Shown here: piece by piece, positions 19,186 to 28,430 of the stretch | How the letters are laid out: each line of letters begins with the position of its first letter | How positions within the stretch are numbered: the stretch's first letter is position 1 | Source of the DNA: Aestuariibacter sp. A3R04 | Lineage (GTDB): Bacteria; Pseudomonadota; Gammaproteobacteria; Enterobacterales; Alteromonadaceae | Length of the DNA: 64,000 nt | NCBI RefSeq assembly: GCF_018860805.1 | Contig: NZ_JAHKQR010000011.1 | Coordinates: 259,341 to 323,340 of the forward strand | Reading direction: 5' to 3' | Position numbers and translations under genes: made by a program | The notes under the pieces: generated by a model | Told to the model about the DNA's origin: nothing | What the model saw: the letters and a program-made list of their open reading frames with translations, nothing else | Database searches by the model: none

Positions 19186-20241
19186 ATGTCAGTATTCGAA
19201 CATCCTGAGTTTGATGGCCACGAACACGTAGCCTACTATCACGACAAGCCTACCGGGCTGAAAGCAATTATAGCTGTACACAATACCAACCTGGGACCTG
19301 CGTTAGGTGGCTGCCGTATGTGGCCGTATATTAGCAGCCAGGAAGCCCTGACCGATGTGCTCCGGCTGTCAAAGGGCATGACGTACAAATCAGCAATGGC
19401 GAACTTGAAACTCGGTGGCGGAAAGTCTGTGATCATCGGCGATCCGCGCAAACATAAAACGGATGATTTCATGCAAGCTATGGGACGTTTTGTAGAGTCT
19501 TTTGCCGGCACCTATTACACCGCTGAAGATTCAGGTATTTCGGTGGATGACTTGCGTGCCATGGCGAAGCAATCCCAGTACATCGCTGGCGTAGATGCTC
19601 AGTATCATTACAATAGCGAGGTGCCCGATGGCAACCCTGCTCCGTCTACGGCTTATGGTGTGTTCGTGGGGCTACAAGCGTCAGTGAAATATGCGCTTAA
19701 CACAGATCTAAAAGGTATTCGCGTCGCTATTCAGGGAGTGGGACATGTTGGATACAGGCTGGCAAAGCATTTATACGACAGCGGGGCAGAGCTGTATGTC
19801 ACTGATATTTTCCCTGATGGTGTTAATCGGGCAGTCGCTGATTTTGGCGCGACGGCGGTTTCACCAGAGGCGATTTACTCGTTGGACGTTGATGTTATCG
19901 CGCCTTGTGCTCTGGGAGCATCAATCAACGATGAAACTATTCCACAAATTAAAGCCAAAGTTATTGCCGGAGCCGCAAACAATCAATTGGCTAGAGAAGA
20001 AATGGGAGAAGTACTTCGACAACGGGGAATATTATACGCGCCCGATTATGTGATAAACGCCGGCGGCGTTATTGATATATTCCATCAGAAAATGGTCTCT
20101 TCGAATACCGCATTGCGCAAGCATATTGAGCAGATAGGTACAACGCTGTGTGAAATCTACACAAGAGCCAGTAGTGAATCCTGCGCTACGAATCGCGTTG
20201 CCAATGCGATTGCCGAAGAACGATTTCAAAACAAGGGTTGA
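19186..20241 (+). CDS. Leucine/phenylalanine/valine dehydrogenase
   Basis: NAD-dependent oxidative deaminase of branched-chain or aromatic amino acids. The 351-residue product has the Glu/Leu/Phe/Val dehydrogenase N-terminal domain with the catalytic-lysine region MTYKSAMANLKLGGGKS and a C-terminal Rossmann domain with GVGHVGYRLA. Length fits leucine dehydrogenase. Position next to the Phe/Tyr pathway makes phenylalanine a possible substrate, but leucine dehydrogenase is the safer family name. Divergent from the Lrp-type regulator, which probably controls it. Confidence 0.9.
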   Translation: MSVFEHPEFDGHEHVAYYHDKPTGLKAIIAVHNTNLGPALGGCRMWPYISSQEALTDVLRLSKGMTYKSAMANLKLGGGKSVIIGDPRKHKTDDFMQAMGRFVESFAGTYYTAEDSGISVDDLRAMAKQSQYIAGVDAQYHYNSEVPDGNPAPSTAYGVFVGLQASVKYALNTDLKGIRVAIQGVGHVGYRLAKHLYDSGAELYVTDIFPDGVNRAVADFGATAVSPEAIYSLDVDVIAPCALGASINDETIPQIKAKVIAGAANNQLAREEMGEVLRQRGILYAPDYVINAGGVIDIFHQKMVSSNTALRKHIEQIGTTLCEIYTRASSESCATNRVANAIAEERFQNKG

Positions 20242-20325
20242 AACTTAGTCTTCAAATCGTCATAATGCGCCGCGCTTTCGTTGCTGTACCTGCGGCGACA
20301 TAAAAAGTGTGACGCAAAGTTCAAT

Positions 20326-20434
20326 GGTGGGCCCTGGTCCTCTCGCAATGATACTCTGTGAACCCGGTCAGGCCTGGAAGGGAGCAGCCGCAGCAGACGA
20401 CTCATGTGCCGGGATGTGGCTGGGGCCTGCCACC
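20326..20434 (+). ncRNA. ffs: Signal recognition particle 4.5S RNA
   Basis: The apical domain shows the conserved GGTCAGGCCTGGAAGGGAGC segment, including the GGAAG-type tetraloop region, then GCAGC and TGTGCCGGGATGTGGCTGG. The 5' GGTGGGCCC pairs with the 3' GGGCCTGCCACC. The size of about 109 nt matches the E. coli RNA (114 nt). A T-rich stretch follows within the 3' end of the opposing gene. Confidence 0.93.
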
Positions 20435-20437
20435 CAA

Positions 20438-20716
20438 TCAATCTTTCTCTTTTTTATCACCGGCTTGATCTAAAAAACGTATGGCCTTGTCCACGGCGTG
20501 CTCGACGTTCATTTCCATTTGCTGGCGTTCGCTTTGTGGCAGATAAAAGGCCATATCCACTTCGTACCGAATGTAACGGGGTGGTACCTGGTTGAGTGAA
20601 AGACAACACAAATCTGCCAAATAATCCGGCGATTTGCTTTTATTCAGTCCGAGTTTTTCGATACGCTCCAGGACGAGGTGCTCATAATAATTATGAATGT
20701 CGTCGTCTAATTTCAT
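20438..20716 (-). CDS. ComFB-like (late competence development) family protein
   Basis: A 92-residue helical protein resembling the ComFB family, with DDIHNYYEHLVLERIEKLG at the start and a CC pair near residue 36 followed by SLNQVPPRYIRYEVDMAFYL. ComFB-domain proteins occur with competence genes in Bacillus, and some act as cyclic-dinucleotide receptors in cyanobacteria; neither role is shown here. It ends 4 bp from the 4.5S RNA gene on the opposite strand. Confidence 0.75.
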   Translation of the reverse strand: MKLDDDIHNYYEHLVLERIEKLGLNKSKSPDYLADLCCLSLNQVPPRYIRYEVDMAFYLPQSERQQMEMNVEHAVDKAIRFLDQAGDKKEKD

Positions 20717-20872
20717 CTTGTCTCCTTATTACTGGCATGGTTGCGGTACCTCAGCATTGCGCTGTGTAAATTACTGCGTCCGTGGACACTTTCATTGTTA
20801 TAGCGTGTTTGCTGTAGATGTCGAGTTTCTGATGTTAATATTTTGTATTAAACCGCGTGGTCAGGAAACAAA

Positions 20873-22000
20873 ATGAAGAAAAATATTACGCCCGTTTATT
20901 ATGGTGACTATTTGCAACTGGATAAAATTCTCAGTGCGCAATCATTACAAAGTGAAAAATACGGTGCAGGGGCGCACGATGAGACCCTTTTTATTATTGT
21001 TCACCAAGTATACGAGCTCTGGTTCAGGCAACTGCTTCACGAACTCAGTTCGGTTATTGACATTTTCTCTGCTGATACCGTCAAGGACAATCAACTCATT
21101 ACGGTGGTTCACCGGTTGCAGCGAATGGTGCACATACAGGATCTGATGAACGACCAAATCTCAGTGATGGAAACAATGACTCCTCAGGATTTTCTGGCGT
21201 TTCGCGATTATCTGGTGCCCGCGTCAGGTTTCCAGAGTATTCAGTTTAAACAATTGGAAATATCACTTGGCTTAAAGCGTGAGTACCGCATTGATTTTGA
21301 CAAGCAGAGCTTTTACAAGCGGCTTAACGACGAAGATCGGGCTTACCTCGAAGATCTGGAACAAAAACAAAGCTTGTTTGAACTGGTCGACAAGTGGCTT
21401 TCTCGTTTGCCTTTATTAAAAAAAGACGAATTTGTGTTTTGGCAACACTATCAGCACACAGCAGAACAGCTCCTCGAAGCAGACAAGCAAATCATTGTAA
21501 ATAATACAGCACTTTCTGACAGTGAGCGCAGGGGAGAGCTAAAGGAATGGCAAAACAACTGGGATAATTTTCACGCACTTTTCAATAAAGTGGAGTACGA
21601 GGAAATGAGAAGCGAAGGGAAATTCAGACTGTCTCACGATGGTATCCTGGCAGCGCTTTTTATCAAACAATACGCAGAAGAACCTATATTCAACTTACCT
21701 TTTCAGGTTATTACCACCCTCATCGATATGGATGAAAAGCTTACGCTTTGGCGATATCGCCACGCCATGATGGTACAGCGCATGTTGGGGACTAAAATCG
21801 GGACGGGCGGATCGTCAGGACATCAGTATTTAAAGAAAACCACGGAGTCCAACAGAATATTTTTGGATTTTTTTAATATGGCCAGTTTTCTGCTGCCCAA
21901 AGACAGCTTGCCGCCCTTACCGGAAGCCATTAAAAAGTACTGTGGGTTTTATATTGGTCATACGGGGTCAAATACGACAAACTCCCAACTGGCGACCTGA
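20873..22000 (+). CDS. kynA: Tryptophan 2,3-dioxygenase
   Basis: Heme enzyme cleaving tryptophan to N-formylkynurenine, the first step of the kynurenine pathway. The 375-residue product has the family opening YGDYLQLDKIL, the heme-proximal and substrate regions (HDETLFIIVHQVYELWFRQL) and GTKIGTGGSSGHQYLK near residue 305 with the axial His region. No kynureninase or formamidase is adjacent, so the rest of the pathway is elsewhere. Confidence 0.96.
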   Translation: MKKNITPVYYGDYLQLDKILSAQSLQSEKYGAGAHDETLFIIVHQVYELWFRQLLHELSSVIDIFSADTVKDNQLITVVHRLQRMVHIQDLMNDQISVMETMTPQDFLAFRDYLVPASGFQSIQFKQLEISLGLKREYRIDFDKQSFYKRLNDEDRAYLEDLEQKQSLFELVDKWLSRLPLLKKDEFVFWQHYQHTAEQLLEADKQIIVNNTALSDSERRGELKEWQNNWDNFHALFNKVEYEEMRSEGKFRLSHDGILAALFIKQYAEEPIFNLPFQVITTLIDMDEKLTLWRYRHAMMVQRMLGTKIGTGGSSGHQYLKKTTESNRIFLDFFNMASFLLPKDSLPPLPEAIKKYCGFYIGHTGSNTTNSQLAT

Positions 22001-22030
22001 CTTAGAAGGATGCAGTCGGGCTTTTTTTAA
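21990..22030 (+). terminator. Probable terminator of kynA
   Basis: CCTGAC, overlapping the kynA stop codon, pairs (with one G-U) with GTCGGG across a 13-base loop, followed by a run of T's. Confidence 0.5.
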
Positions 22031-22336
22031 AAAATCGACGAAATTTGTCATAAAAAGCGGGTTCTTTTGAGATGAAAGTTTCGTGCAATGGGGTTTTTGG
22101 GTGTTGCGTTTTTCATATAGGCGATTTTTTAGCTGGTTTGGGTGAGTGATTTCCTAATAATGTAAAAATTAAAAAAAATATTGAACTTTTAGAACTCACC
22201 CCTGTAAAGGCAGTTGACCGTATTGTCACTCTGTGGTTATTATCATTCACGAGGTGTTATACCTTTTAATAATAAGTCGGTTCCAAACGATTTAAATAAC
22301 ACACACTATTCAATTAGTGGTCCAGGGAGACAATAC
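22001..22336. other. Leader region of the large TonB receptor gene
   Basis: 336 bases without a gene. It is AT-rich (an A-run near 22170) and must hold the promoter of the strongly codon-biased receptor gene. I see no clear operator. A reading frame runs into the receptor from 22214, but its first 41 codons do not look like a signal peptide. Confidence 0.4.
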
Positions 22337-25255
22337 ATGTTTGAAAATTCAAGACTGGCCAAGTCAGTTAAGCTGGCCTGTGCCTTTGGTGCAGCTACAG
22401 CAGCACTGACCACTCCTTTCTCAGTACTCGCGCAAGAAGACGACTCTGCTGATAAAGTAGAGAAAATCGAAATTACAGGTTCTCGTATCAAGCGTTCAGA
22501 CATCGAGACATCCAGTCCGGTTCTGGCTATCGATGCACAAGTTATCCGTTCAACGGGCTTCACCCGTATCGAAGACGTGATGAACACGTTGCCACAAATC
22601 GAAGCGGCAGAAACTTCTTTTAACGCAAACGGCGCGACCGGTACTGCAACCCTTGACCTTCGTGGTCTGGGTGCTAACCGTACGTTGGTGTTGGTAAATG
22701 GCCGTCGTCTGCAGCCAGGCGGTGTATACAGCCAGGCACCTGACGTTAACCAAATCCCTACAGCGCTTATCAAGCGCGTTGATGTGCTGACTGGTGGTGC
22801 TTCTACCGCATACGGTGCAGATGCGGTTGCGGGTGTTGTCAACTTCGTAATGGATAATGATTTCACTGGTCTGGAAATTCAGGCGGGTGCAGGTGGTTAT
22901 CAACACAACAACGACAACGATTACATTCAAAGCCTGATGGACGAGCGTGGCTACGACTATCCAAATGGCAGCAATGGTATTGGCGGTAAAGACTACAACC
23001 TGAGCATCACCGCAGGTGGTGATTTTGACGGTGGTAAAGGCCACGCTACAGTATACGCAGTTTGGCGTCGTAATGATGAAATGCTGCAGGGTGAGCGCGA
23101 TTACAGCTCATGTGCACTGAATACGTCTGCAACAGCGTGTGGTGGCTCTTCTACTGCGATTTCGCCTAACACTTTCTTCTACCCACTGTATGATGGAAAC
23201 GGCGACGGTATTTTGTCGCGTTCTGATGACATCATTGACTATGGTCAGGAAGAGTGGTTAACGCTAAATCCAGATGGTACCTTCTCAGAATATGGTACGA
23301 ACAACTATAACTACGCGCCTGTTAACCACTTCATGCGTCCGAATGAGCGCTTCTCTATTGGTGCTTTTGCCGAGTATGAAGTAAGTGACAACGCTCGAGT
23401 TTATGTAGAAACGTCGTTTATGCATAACCGTACTGCAGGTCAGATTGCGGAATCTGGTACTTTCTACGGTGCAGAATATTGGTTGAGTGCTGAAAGCAGC
23501 CCAGTGTTGAGCGATTCTCAGTTGGCTGAACTTGCAGCTCTGTTCCCAGCAGTTGATCCAAGTGACGACAACGACGGTGCGCTGTTAGGTTACGGCGCAT
23601 ACATTGGTAAGCGTAACGTAGAAGGTGGTCCTCGTGCTGACAACCTGGAAAACAACTCTTTCCGCATTGTAACAGGGGTTGACGGCTATCTGAATGACAC
23701 GTGGAGCTATGACATTAGCTACATGTACGCATCTACTTCTTCCTCGTCTGCATACGTAAACGACTTGAACCTGCCTCTGATCGCACCACGTGTGGGTGAT
23801 ATTGACGCCGAGGAATGTTCAGGTGACTGTTTGTACTACCAAGTGTTTACGCCAGGTGGTGTAACTTCTGAAATGGCTGCACAACTTTCAGGTACTGCAA
23901 TATTAACAGGTAATACCTCTTTACAGGTATTCCAAGGTTATGTCTCTGGTGAGCTTGACTATGCATTGCCTTCTGCAGAAACCCCAATCGCAGTATCGGT
24001 AGGTTTCGAACGTCGTGAAACAGACTTCGAGCGTTTGTCTGATACCGTTTATCAGGAAGGTACCTTGGTCGGTCAAGGTGGCCCAACGCCTAGTTTGGTT
24101 GGTAGCTTCGACGTAAACGAAGTATTCGCTGAAGCTAGCGTGCCTGTGTTAGAAGGCGTTGAAGGCGTTGATATGCTGAGCTTTGACTTAGGTATTCGTT
24201 TGTCTGACTACACCACGTCTGGTCGTGCAAATGCGTATAAGTTGGGTATCAACTGGGAAATCACAGAAAACTACATGATTCGCGGAAGCTACAACCGTGC
24301 AATCCGTGCGCCAAACGTGGCTGAATTGTTTGCCGCGCAAAGTGTAGGTCTGTGGCAGGGTACAGAACCTTGTGCAAGTGATACACCTACATTGACTGAA
24401 GCTCAGTGTGCTCTGACTGGCGTTACATCTGCACAGTACGGCAACATTGGCGCAAACCCAGCTGATCAATACAACCAGTTCTCTGGTGGTAACCCGAATC
24501 TTGACCCAGAAGAAGCCGATACTTACACGTTAGGTTTGGTTGCTTCACCTGTTGAAGGTTTCAACTTCTCACTTGACTACTGGATTGTAGACATGGAGAA
24601 AGTTATCGGCACTGTCGGTGCTGAGCGTATCCTTAACGTGTGTGGTACTACAGGTCAATTCTGTGACAACATCGTTCGTAGCCCATCAGGTTCACTGTGG
24701 TTAAGCCAGGACGCGTATGTTATCAACCTGTCTGATAACATCGGTGGACGTACATGGCGTGGTCTTGACGTTGATGCCAACTATTCAATGGACATCGGCG
24801 AAGGTACGCTGGGTCTGAAGATGATTGGTTCATTGAACTTAGAGAAGACTTACAAGCCTTTACTGTCTGACTCTTCTCTGGATTACGACTGTTCCGGTAA
24901 AGTATCTACAGACTGTTTCGCTCAGCCTGACTGGCGTCACACGGTATCTGCTAACTACAGAATGGGCGACTGGAACCTTATCGGTCGTTGGAGATACTAC
25001 GGTGGCGTTGATATTGTAGCGCAAGGTTCTGATGGTGAAGAGAAGACTGGTGAAATTGCATCATACTCTTTCTTCGACATTTCCGGCAGCTATGTAGTTA
25101 ACGAGCACGTACAAGTATCTATGGGTGTTAACAACATTCTGGATAAAGAGCCACCAATGGTAGGCAGCTCCTTAGCAACTAACGCTAACACTGTAGCAGG
25201 TTTCTACGACACATTGGGTCGTTACTTGTTCACTAATGTAACTGTTAGCTTCTAA
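22337..25255 (+). CDS. TonB-dependent outer-membrane receptor (large, carbohydrate/peptide type)
   Basis: Outer-membrane active transporter. The 972-residue product has a signal peptide (residues 1-30, ending LAQ), a TonB-box-like region (KVEKIEITGSRIKR), a plug domain (about 50-170) and a long beta-barrel with a terminal Phe (LFTNVTVSF). The start at 22337 has AGGGAGA upstream. Preference for GGT, CGT and AAC codons suggests high expression. The substrate is unknown; receptors of this size in Alteromonadales import oligosaccharides, peptides or similar nutrients. A TPR/2OG-oxygenase gene follows it. Confidence 0.92.
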   Translation: MFENSRLAKSVKLACAFGAATAALTTPFSVLAQEDDSADKVEKIEITGSRIKRSDIETSSPVLAIDAQVIRSTGFTRIEDVMNTLPQIEAAETSFNANGATGTATLDLRGLGANRTLVLVNGRRLQPGGVYSQAPDVNQIPTALIKRVDVLTGGASTAYGADAVAGVVNFVMDNDFTGLEIQAGAGGYQHNNDNDYIQSLMDERGYDYPNGSNGIGGKDYNLSITAGGDFDGGKGHATVYAVWRRNDEMLQGERDYSSCALNTSATACGGSSTAISPNTFFYPLYDGNGDGILSRSDDIIDYGQEEWLTLNPDGTFSEYGTNNYNYAPVNHFMRPNERFSIGAFAEYEVSDNARVYVETSFMHNRTAGQIAESGTFYGAEYWLSAESSPVLSDSQLAELAALFPAVDPSDDNDGALLGYGAYIGKRNVEGGPRADNLENNSFRIVTGVDGYLNDTWSYDISYMYASTSSSSAYVNDLNLPLIAPRVGDIDAEECSGDCLYYQVFTPGGVTSEMAAQLSGTAILTGNTSLQVFQGYVSGELDYALPSAETPIAVSVGFERRETDFERLSDTVYQEGTLVGQGGPTPSLVGSFDVNEVFAEASVPVLEGVEGVDMLSFDLGIRLSDYTTSGRANAYKLGINWEITENYMIRGSYNRAIRAPNVAELFAAQSVGLWQGTEPCASDTPTLTEAQCALTGVTSAQYGNIGANPADQYNQFSGGNPNLDPEEADTYTLGLVASPVEGFNFSLDYWIVDMEKVIGTVGAERILNVCGTTGQFCDNIVRSPSGSLWLSQDAYVINLSDNIGGRTWRGLDVDANYSMDIGEGTLGLKMIGSLNLEKTYKPLLSDSSLDYDCSGKVSTDCFAQPDWRHTVSANYRMGDWNLIGRWRYYGGVDIVAQGSDGEEKTGEIASYSFFDISGSYVVNEHVQVSMGVNNILDKEPPMVGSSLATNANTVAGFYDTLGRYLFTNVTVSF

Positions 25256-25272
25256 TCTGATTAATCTCAGTT

Positions 25273-25302
25273 AAAAAAACCGGCGCTTGCGCCGGTTTTT
25301 TG
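25273..25302 (+). terminator. Terminator after the TonB receptor
   Basis: ACCGGCGC / GCGCCGGT stem, two-base loop, A's before and six T's after. It partly separates the receptor from the next gene, 30 bp on, which may be expressed by read-through. Confidence 0.9.
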
Positions 25303-25331
25303 TTATCTATAGGGAGAGACGAAGAGAGAGG

Positions 25332-27119
25332 ATGTCAGCTTTGCTACAACAAGAATTGCAACAAACCGCAAGGTATTTTAACCGTAAAGAATTTAACCAG
25401 GTCATTCCGCTTTGTAAGCGTATTTTAAGCGCTTCCCCTCTTAGTTCAGAAGCACATCAGTGGCTTATTCAGAGCTATATTCGAACAAATCAGTGGAACA
25501 ATGCAGAAACTGCGCTGAGAGCGGCAGAACGGCTTTTCCCATCAGCTATCTGGCCCATTCAGTTAAAGGCAATGTTGTTTCAGCACAGAGGTGACGTACC
25601 AGCAGAAATGTCTCAACTGGCGGTATTGTTGTCTGCGCAGCCAGACAACCTTGGTATGTTAAACCGATACATCAAGTTGGCCATTCAAAAGGCAGATTGG
25701 GAAAAAGCCCAGGCTTCGCTACAACAATATGGCAACTATGCGGCAAAAAACGACATCAATTTTTTGAAACTCAAAGTATTTTATTACAGACAGCGGGGGT
25801 GGTTGGATAGGGCACTAGAGGAAAGTTCCGCTTTAATGCGGTTGATTTCCACCAATGTATCTATAGCCCATGAGCATGCGGTATTACTTCGCCTGAATGG
25901 AAAGGCAAGTGAAGCTATTACACTACTTAGGCGCATACTTAGCACGACTGAACACTTTGCGGTACATCAAAACCTGGCCAACGCTTATTCGGATATCGGC
26001 GCACTAAGTGAAGCAGCGGAGCATTACGAAAAAGCGATAAGATTAAACCCCGATTATATTGATGCTTACGTGAATCTCAGTCTTATTTTATGGGAGATGG
26101 GGGAAAAGCAGCGTTACTTAACACATTTTGAGAAAGACGACGTTTTGCGTTCCCCGCCAAAGCGCTGTGCTTATATTAATGTGCTGTTAAATGCAAAGGC
26201 ATACGACAAGGCGATTACCAGTTTAAATGAAGCACCGGAAGTTAAAAATCAGATTTCCGGCCAGTTGCTTTACGCCAAGGCGTTAAGAGGCCTTGGACTC
26301 TTTACCGAGTCCTATTGTGCCTTGCGTCAAATAGTCGAAAAAGACAATTCAAACGAGGTACTAATAGAAACCTGTATCTCAGCAATTGAAGCAGGTGAGT
26401 TAAAGGCCGCGGAAAATGCGGTGGAGAAGGTATTAGACCGGGAGCCAGACAATCAACTTGCTAAGGCTTACTGGCACGCGGTGAAAAAATCTGCCGGGCA
26501 GGATGGCTATCCCATTGATAAATATACAGGGAAATACGATATTTTCCCTCATTGGAATGCCGCAGAGAAAGCCTCGTATTTATCGGCATTAACTGCTCAC
26601 TTAGCATCGCTTCACAGTGCTATAGAACAACCCATTAATCAGACTCTCGAAAATGGAACGCAAACGCGGGGACATTTATTGACTTCTGAGAACCCGTTGA
26701 TCAAAACCCTCAAAGCGGCCATCGACAACGTCGTACTGCAGTTTATGGAAACACAAGGTTTGGATCGCGATCGATTAACAGACGGCTCGGGTTGTCCACA
26801 TTACAAAGGATCGTGGTCAGTAAGATTGGACGGGGAGGGCTATCATCACAACCATATTCACTCACATGGGCGGATTTCTGGTGTAGTCTATCTCGCACTT
26901 CCGCGGGTCGCTGCTGACAAAACTAAGCGGGAAGGGTGGCTGGCATTGGGGCAACCATTTCGTTACGAGGAAGAAAATATGTCGCCTGATGTATTTGTAG
27001 AGCCTGCTTTGTTGCATTGTGTATTATTTCGTTCGTTCGTGTGGCATGGGACGATTCCATTTAGGGAAAAGACACAGAGGATGACAGTTGCATTTGACGT
27101 GGGTGAATACGGTCAATAA
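25332..27119 (+). CDS. TPR protein with C-terminal 2-oxoglutarate/Fe(II) oxygenase-like domain
   Basis: 595 residues: about 400 residues of tetratricopeptide-like helical repeats (the clearest near 235-265, with SEAAEHYEKAIRLNPDYIDAYVNL), then a domain resembling the putative 2OG-Fe(II) oxygenase family (2OG-FeII_Oxy_5). The iron motif is visible as NHIHSHGRISGVVYL, with a later His in SFVWHGTIPF and an Arg soon after. The substrate is unknown; these proteins often accompany TonB receptors in Alteromonadales. The start at 25332 follows AGAGAGAGG. Confidence 0.8.
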   Translation: MSALLQQELQQTARYFNRKEFNQVIPLCKRILSASPLSSEAHQWLIQSYIRTNQWNNAETALRAAERLFPSAIWPIQLKAMLFQHRGDVPAEMSQLAVLLSAQPDNLGMLNRYIKLAIQKADWEKAQASLQQYGNYAAKNDINFLKLKVFYYRQRGWLDRALEESSALMRLISTNVSIAHEHAVLLRLNGKASEAITLLRRILSTTEHFAVHQNLANAYSDIGALSEAAEHYEKAIRLNPDYIDAYVNLSLILWEMGEKQRYLTHFEKDDVLRSPPKRCAYINVLLNAKAYDKAITSLNEAPEVKNQISGQLLYAKALRGLGLFTESYCALRQIVEKDNSNEVLIETCISAIEAGELKAAENAVEKVLDREPDNQLAKAYWHAVKKSAGQDGYPIDKYTGKYDIFPHWNAAEKASYLSALTAHLASLHSAIEQPINQTLENGTQTRGHLLTSENPLIKTLKAAIDNVVLQFMETQGLDRDRLTDGSGCPHYKGSWSVRLDGEGYHHNHIHSHGRISGVVYLALPRVAADKTKREGWLALGQPFRYEEENMSPDVFVEPALLHCVLFRSFVWHGTIPFREKTQRMTVAFDVGEYGQ

Positions 27120-27650
27120 TAAAAACGAAAAAAGAATATTCGCGCCGGGGTGTGCAAAAATTGCGACACGATTAGCATCAACAAAAATGAGCAAAAACAT
27201 AGTTCTTGAGATAAAAATGTTACAAAACTGAGATAAATACAATATTTCATATATTTTTTATTAACCAATGTAGCCCTGGTGCATGACATTAATCGATTGG
27301 CTTTAGATAAAATTTCATCGCGAAAAAAAACTTTGAACATCTATTTGTCGCAATATTAGCGAATTTTGTCGACTTTTAACGGAGAATAACACGGTTTTAA
27401 GGCAAAACATTTGGTATGACCACTTCAATATTGGTTATTGCGTAATCGTTCGGATAAAAAGTGTTGCGGTGTTAAGACTGTGTTACTTGACTCATTCCAT
27501 GAATCCGTGTGAGTATTAGCAATTCGTAGTGTTGGCGTTTTAGCGACAATCACTACCTTCCTTTAAAAACATTGATAAAAGTTTTTACGCCCCTGGCAGC
27601 GACGTTTGTGTTGCGTGCGAGGATTCAAATAAGAAATTTGGTTGGGAACT
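27120..27650. other. Long non-coding leader before the TonB2 operon
   Basis: About 530 bases with no gene on either strand. The left half is AT-rich. It should hold the promoter of the DUF3450-TonB operon, perhaps with a long 5' UTR. I see no confident riboswitch or Fur box. Confidence 0.5.
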
Positions 27651-28424
27651 ATGTCCAAGATGAGCAAGAGAACTCTTATTGCTTCTACTGTGATCGGTGC
27701 ATTCGCACTTGCAGGTAGTGCAGCTGTCTCTGCAGTGGAGCTATCCGATCTTCAAAAAGAAGATGCGAAGATTCAGGCTGCTGCAGCGAAATCTCAAGAA
27801 AAAATCAACACGCTGTTCGAACAGTCTCAAGAACTACTTGTTGAATACCGTCAGGTTGTGGATCAAACAGAGAATCTGAAAATCTACAACGATTACATTG
27901 CCAGCTTGGTTGCAGACCAGCAGCGTGGTATCGATTCACTTCAGCGTCAAATTGACAGTATAGAAGCAACAAAACAGGGTATTGTCCCGTTGATGTTCCG
28001 CATGATTGACAGTCTGGAGAGCTTTATCGAGCTGGATACGCCAATCCACCTTGAAGAGCGTCGTGAACGCGTTCAGCGCCTACGGGATTTGATGGCTAAC
28101 TCAAACGTAACGGTTTCTGAGCAGTTCCGTCAGGTTATCGAAGCCTATTTGGTAGAAGTGGAATACGGCACGAAGATGTCTTCTTACCAGGGCACCATCG
28201 ACAACGGTGGTACTGAAGTATCTGTAGATTTCTTCAACCTTGGTCGTACTGCTTTATTAGCGCTGTCTCTTGACCAGGCTCACGCTTGGGTATGGAACAA
28301 TGACGCCCGTGCATGGGAAGAGTTGGGTGACGAATACCTCGCCTCTACTGTTGATGCAGTGAAGATGGCGCAGGGTACCATTCCACCTGAATTGCTCAAG
28401 TTACCAATTAAAGCAGCGGAGTAA
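27651..28424 (+). CDS. DUF3450 periplasmic coiled-coil protein of the TonB2 system
   Basis: 257 residues with a signal peptide (about 1-26, ending VSA) and long coiled coils at about 30-120 (KEDAKIQAAAAKSQEKIN...). The C-terminal half has the conserved AWVWNNDARAWEEL segment. Members of this family sit directly before ttpC in Vibrio and Alteromonadales TonB2 loci; a periplasmic role with TtpC is likely but undefined. The ATG at 27651 is preferred to the TTG at 27642. Confidence 0.88.
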   Translation: MSKMSKRTLIASTVIGAFALAGSAAVSAVELSDLQKEDAKIQAAAAKSQEKINTLFEQSQELLVEYRQVVDQTENLKIYNDYIASLVADQQRGIDSLQRQIDSIEATKQGIVPLMFRMIDSLESFIELDTPIHLEERRERVQRLRDLMANSNVTVSEQFRQVIEAYLVEVEYGTKMSSYQGTIDNGGTEVSVDFFNLGRTALLALSLDQAHAWVWNNDARAWEELGDEYLASTVDAVKMAQGTIPPELLKLPIKAAE

Positions 28425-28430
28425 GCGTTA

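Noticed and set aside
22306..22866. Open frame of 186 codons antisense to the TonB receptor start
   Set aside because: Low-complexity Ser/Thr/Pro/Ala composition typical of an antisense shadow of a biased gene.
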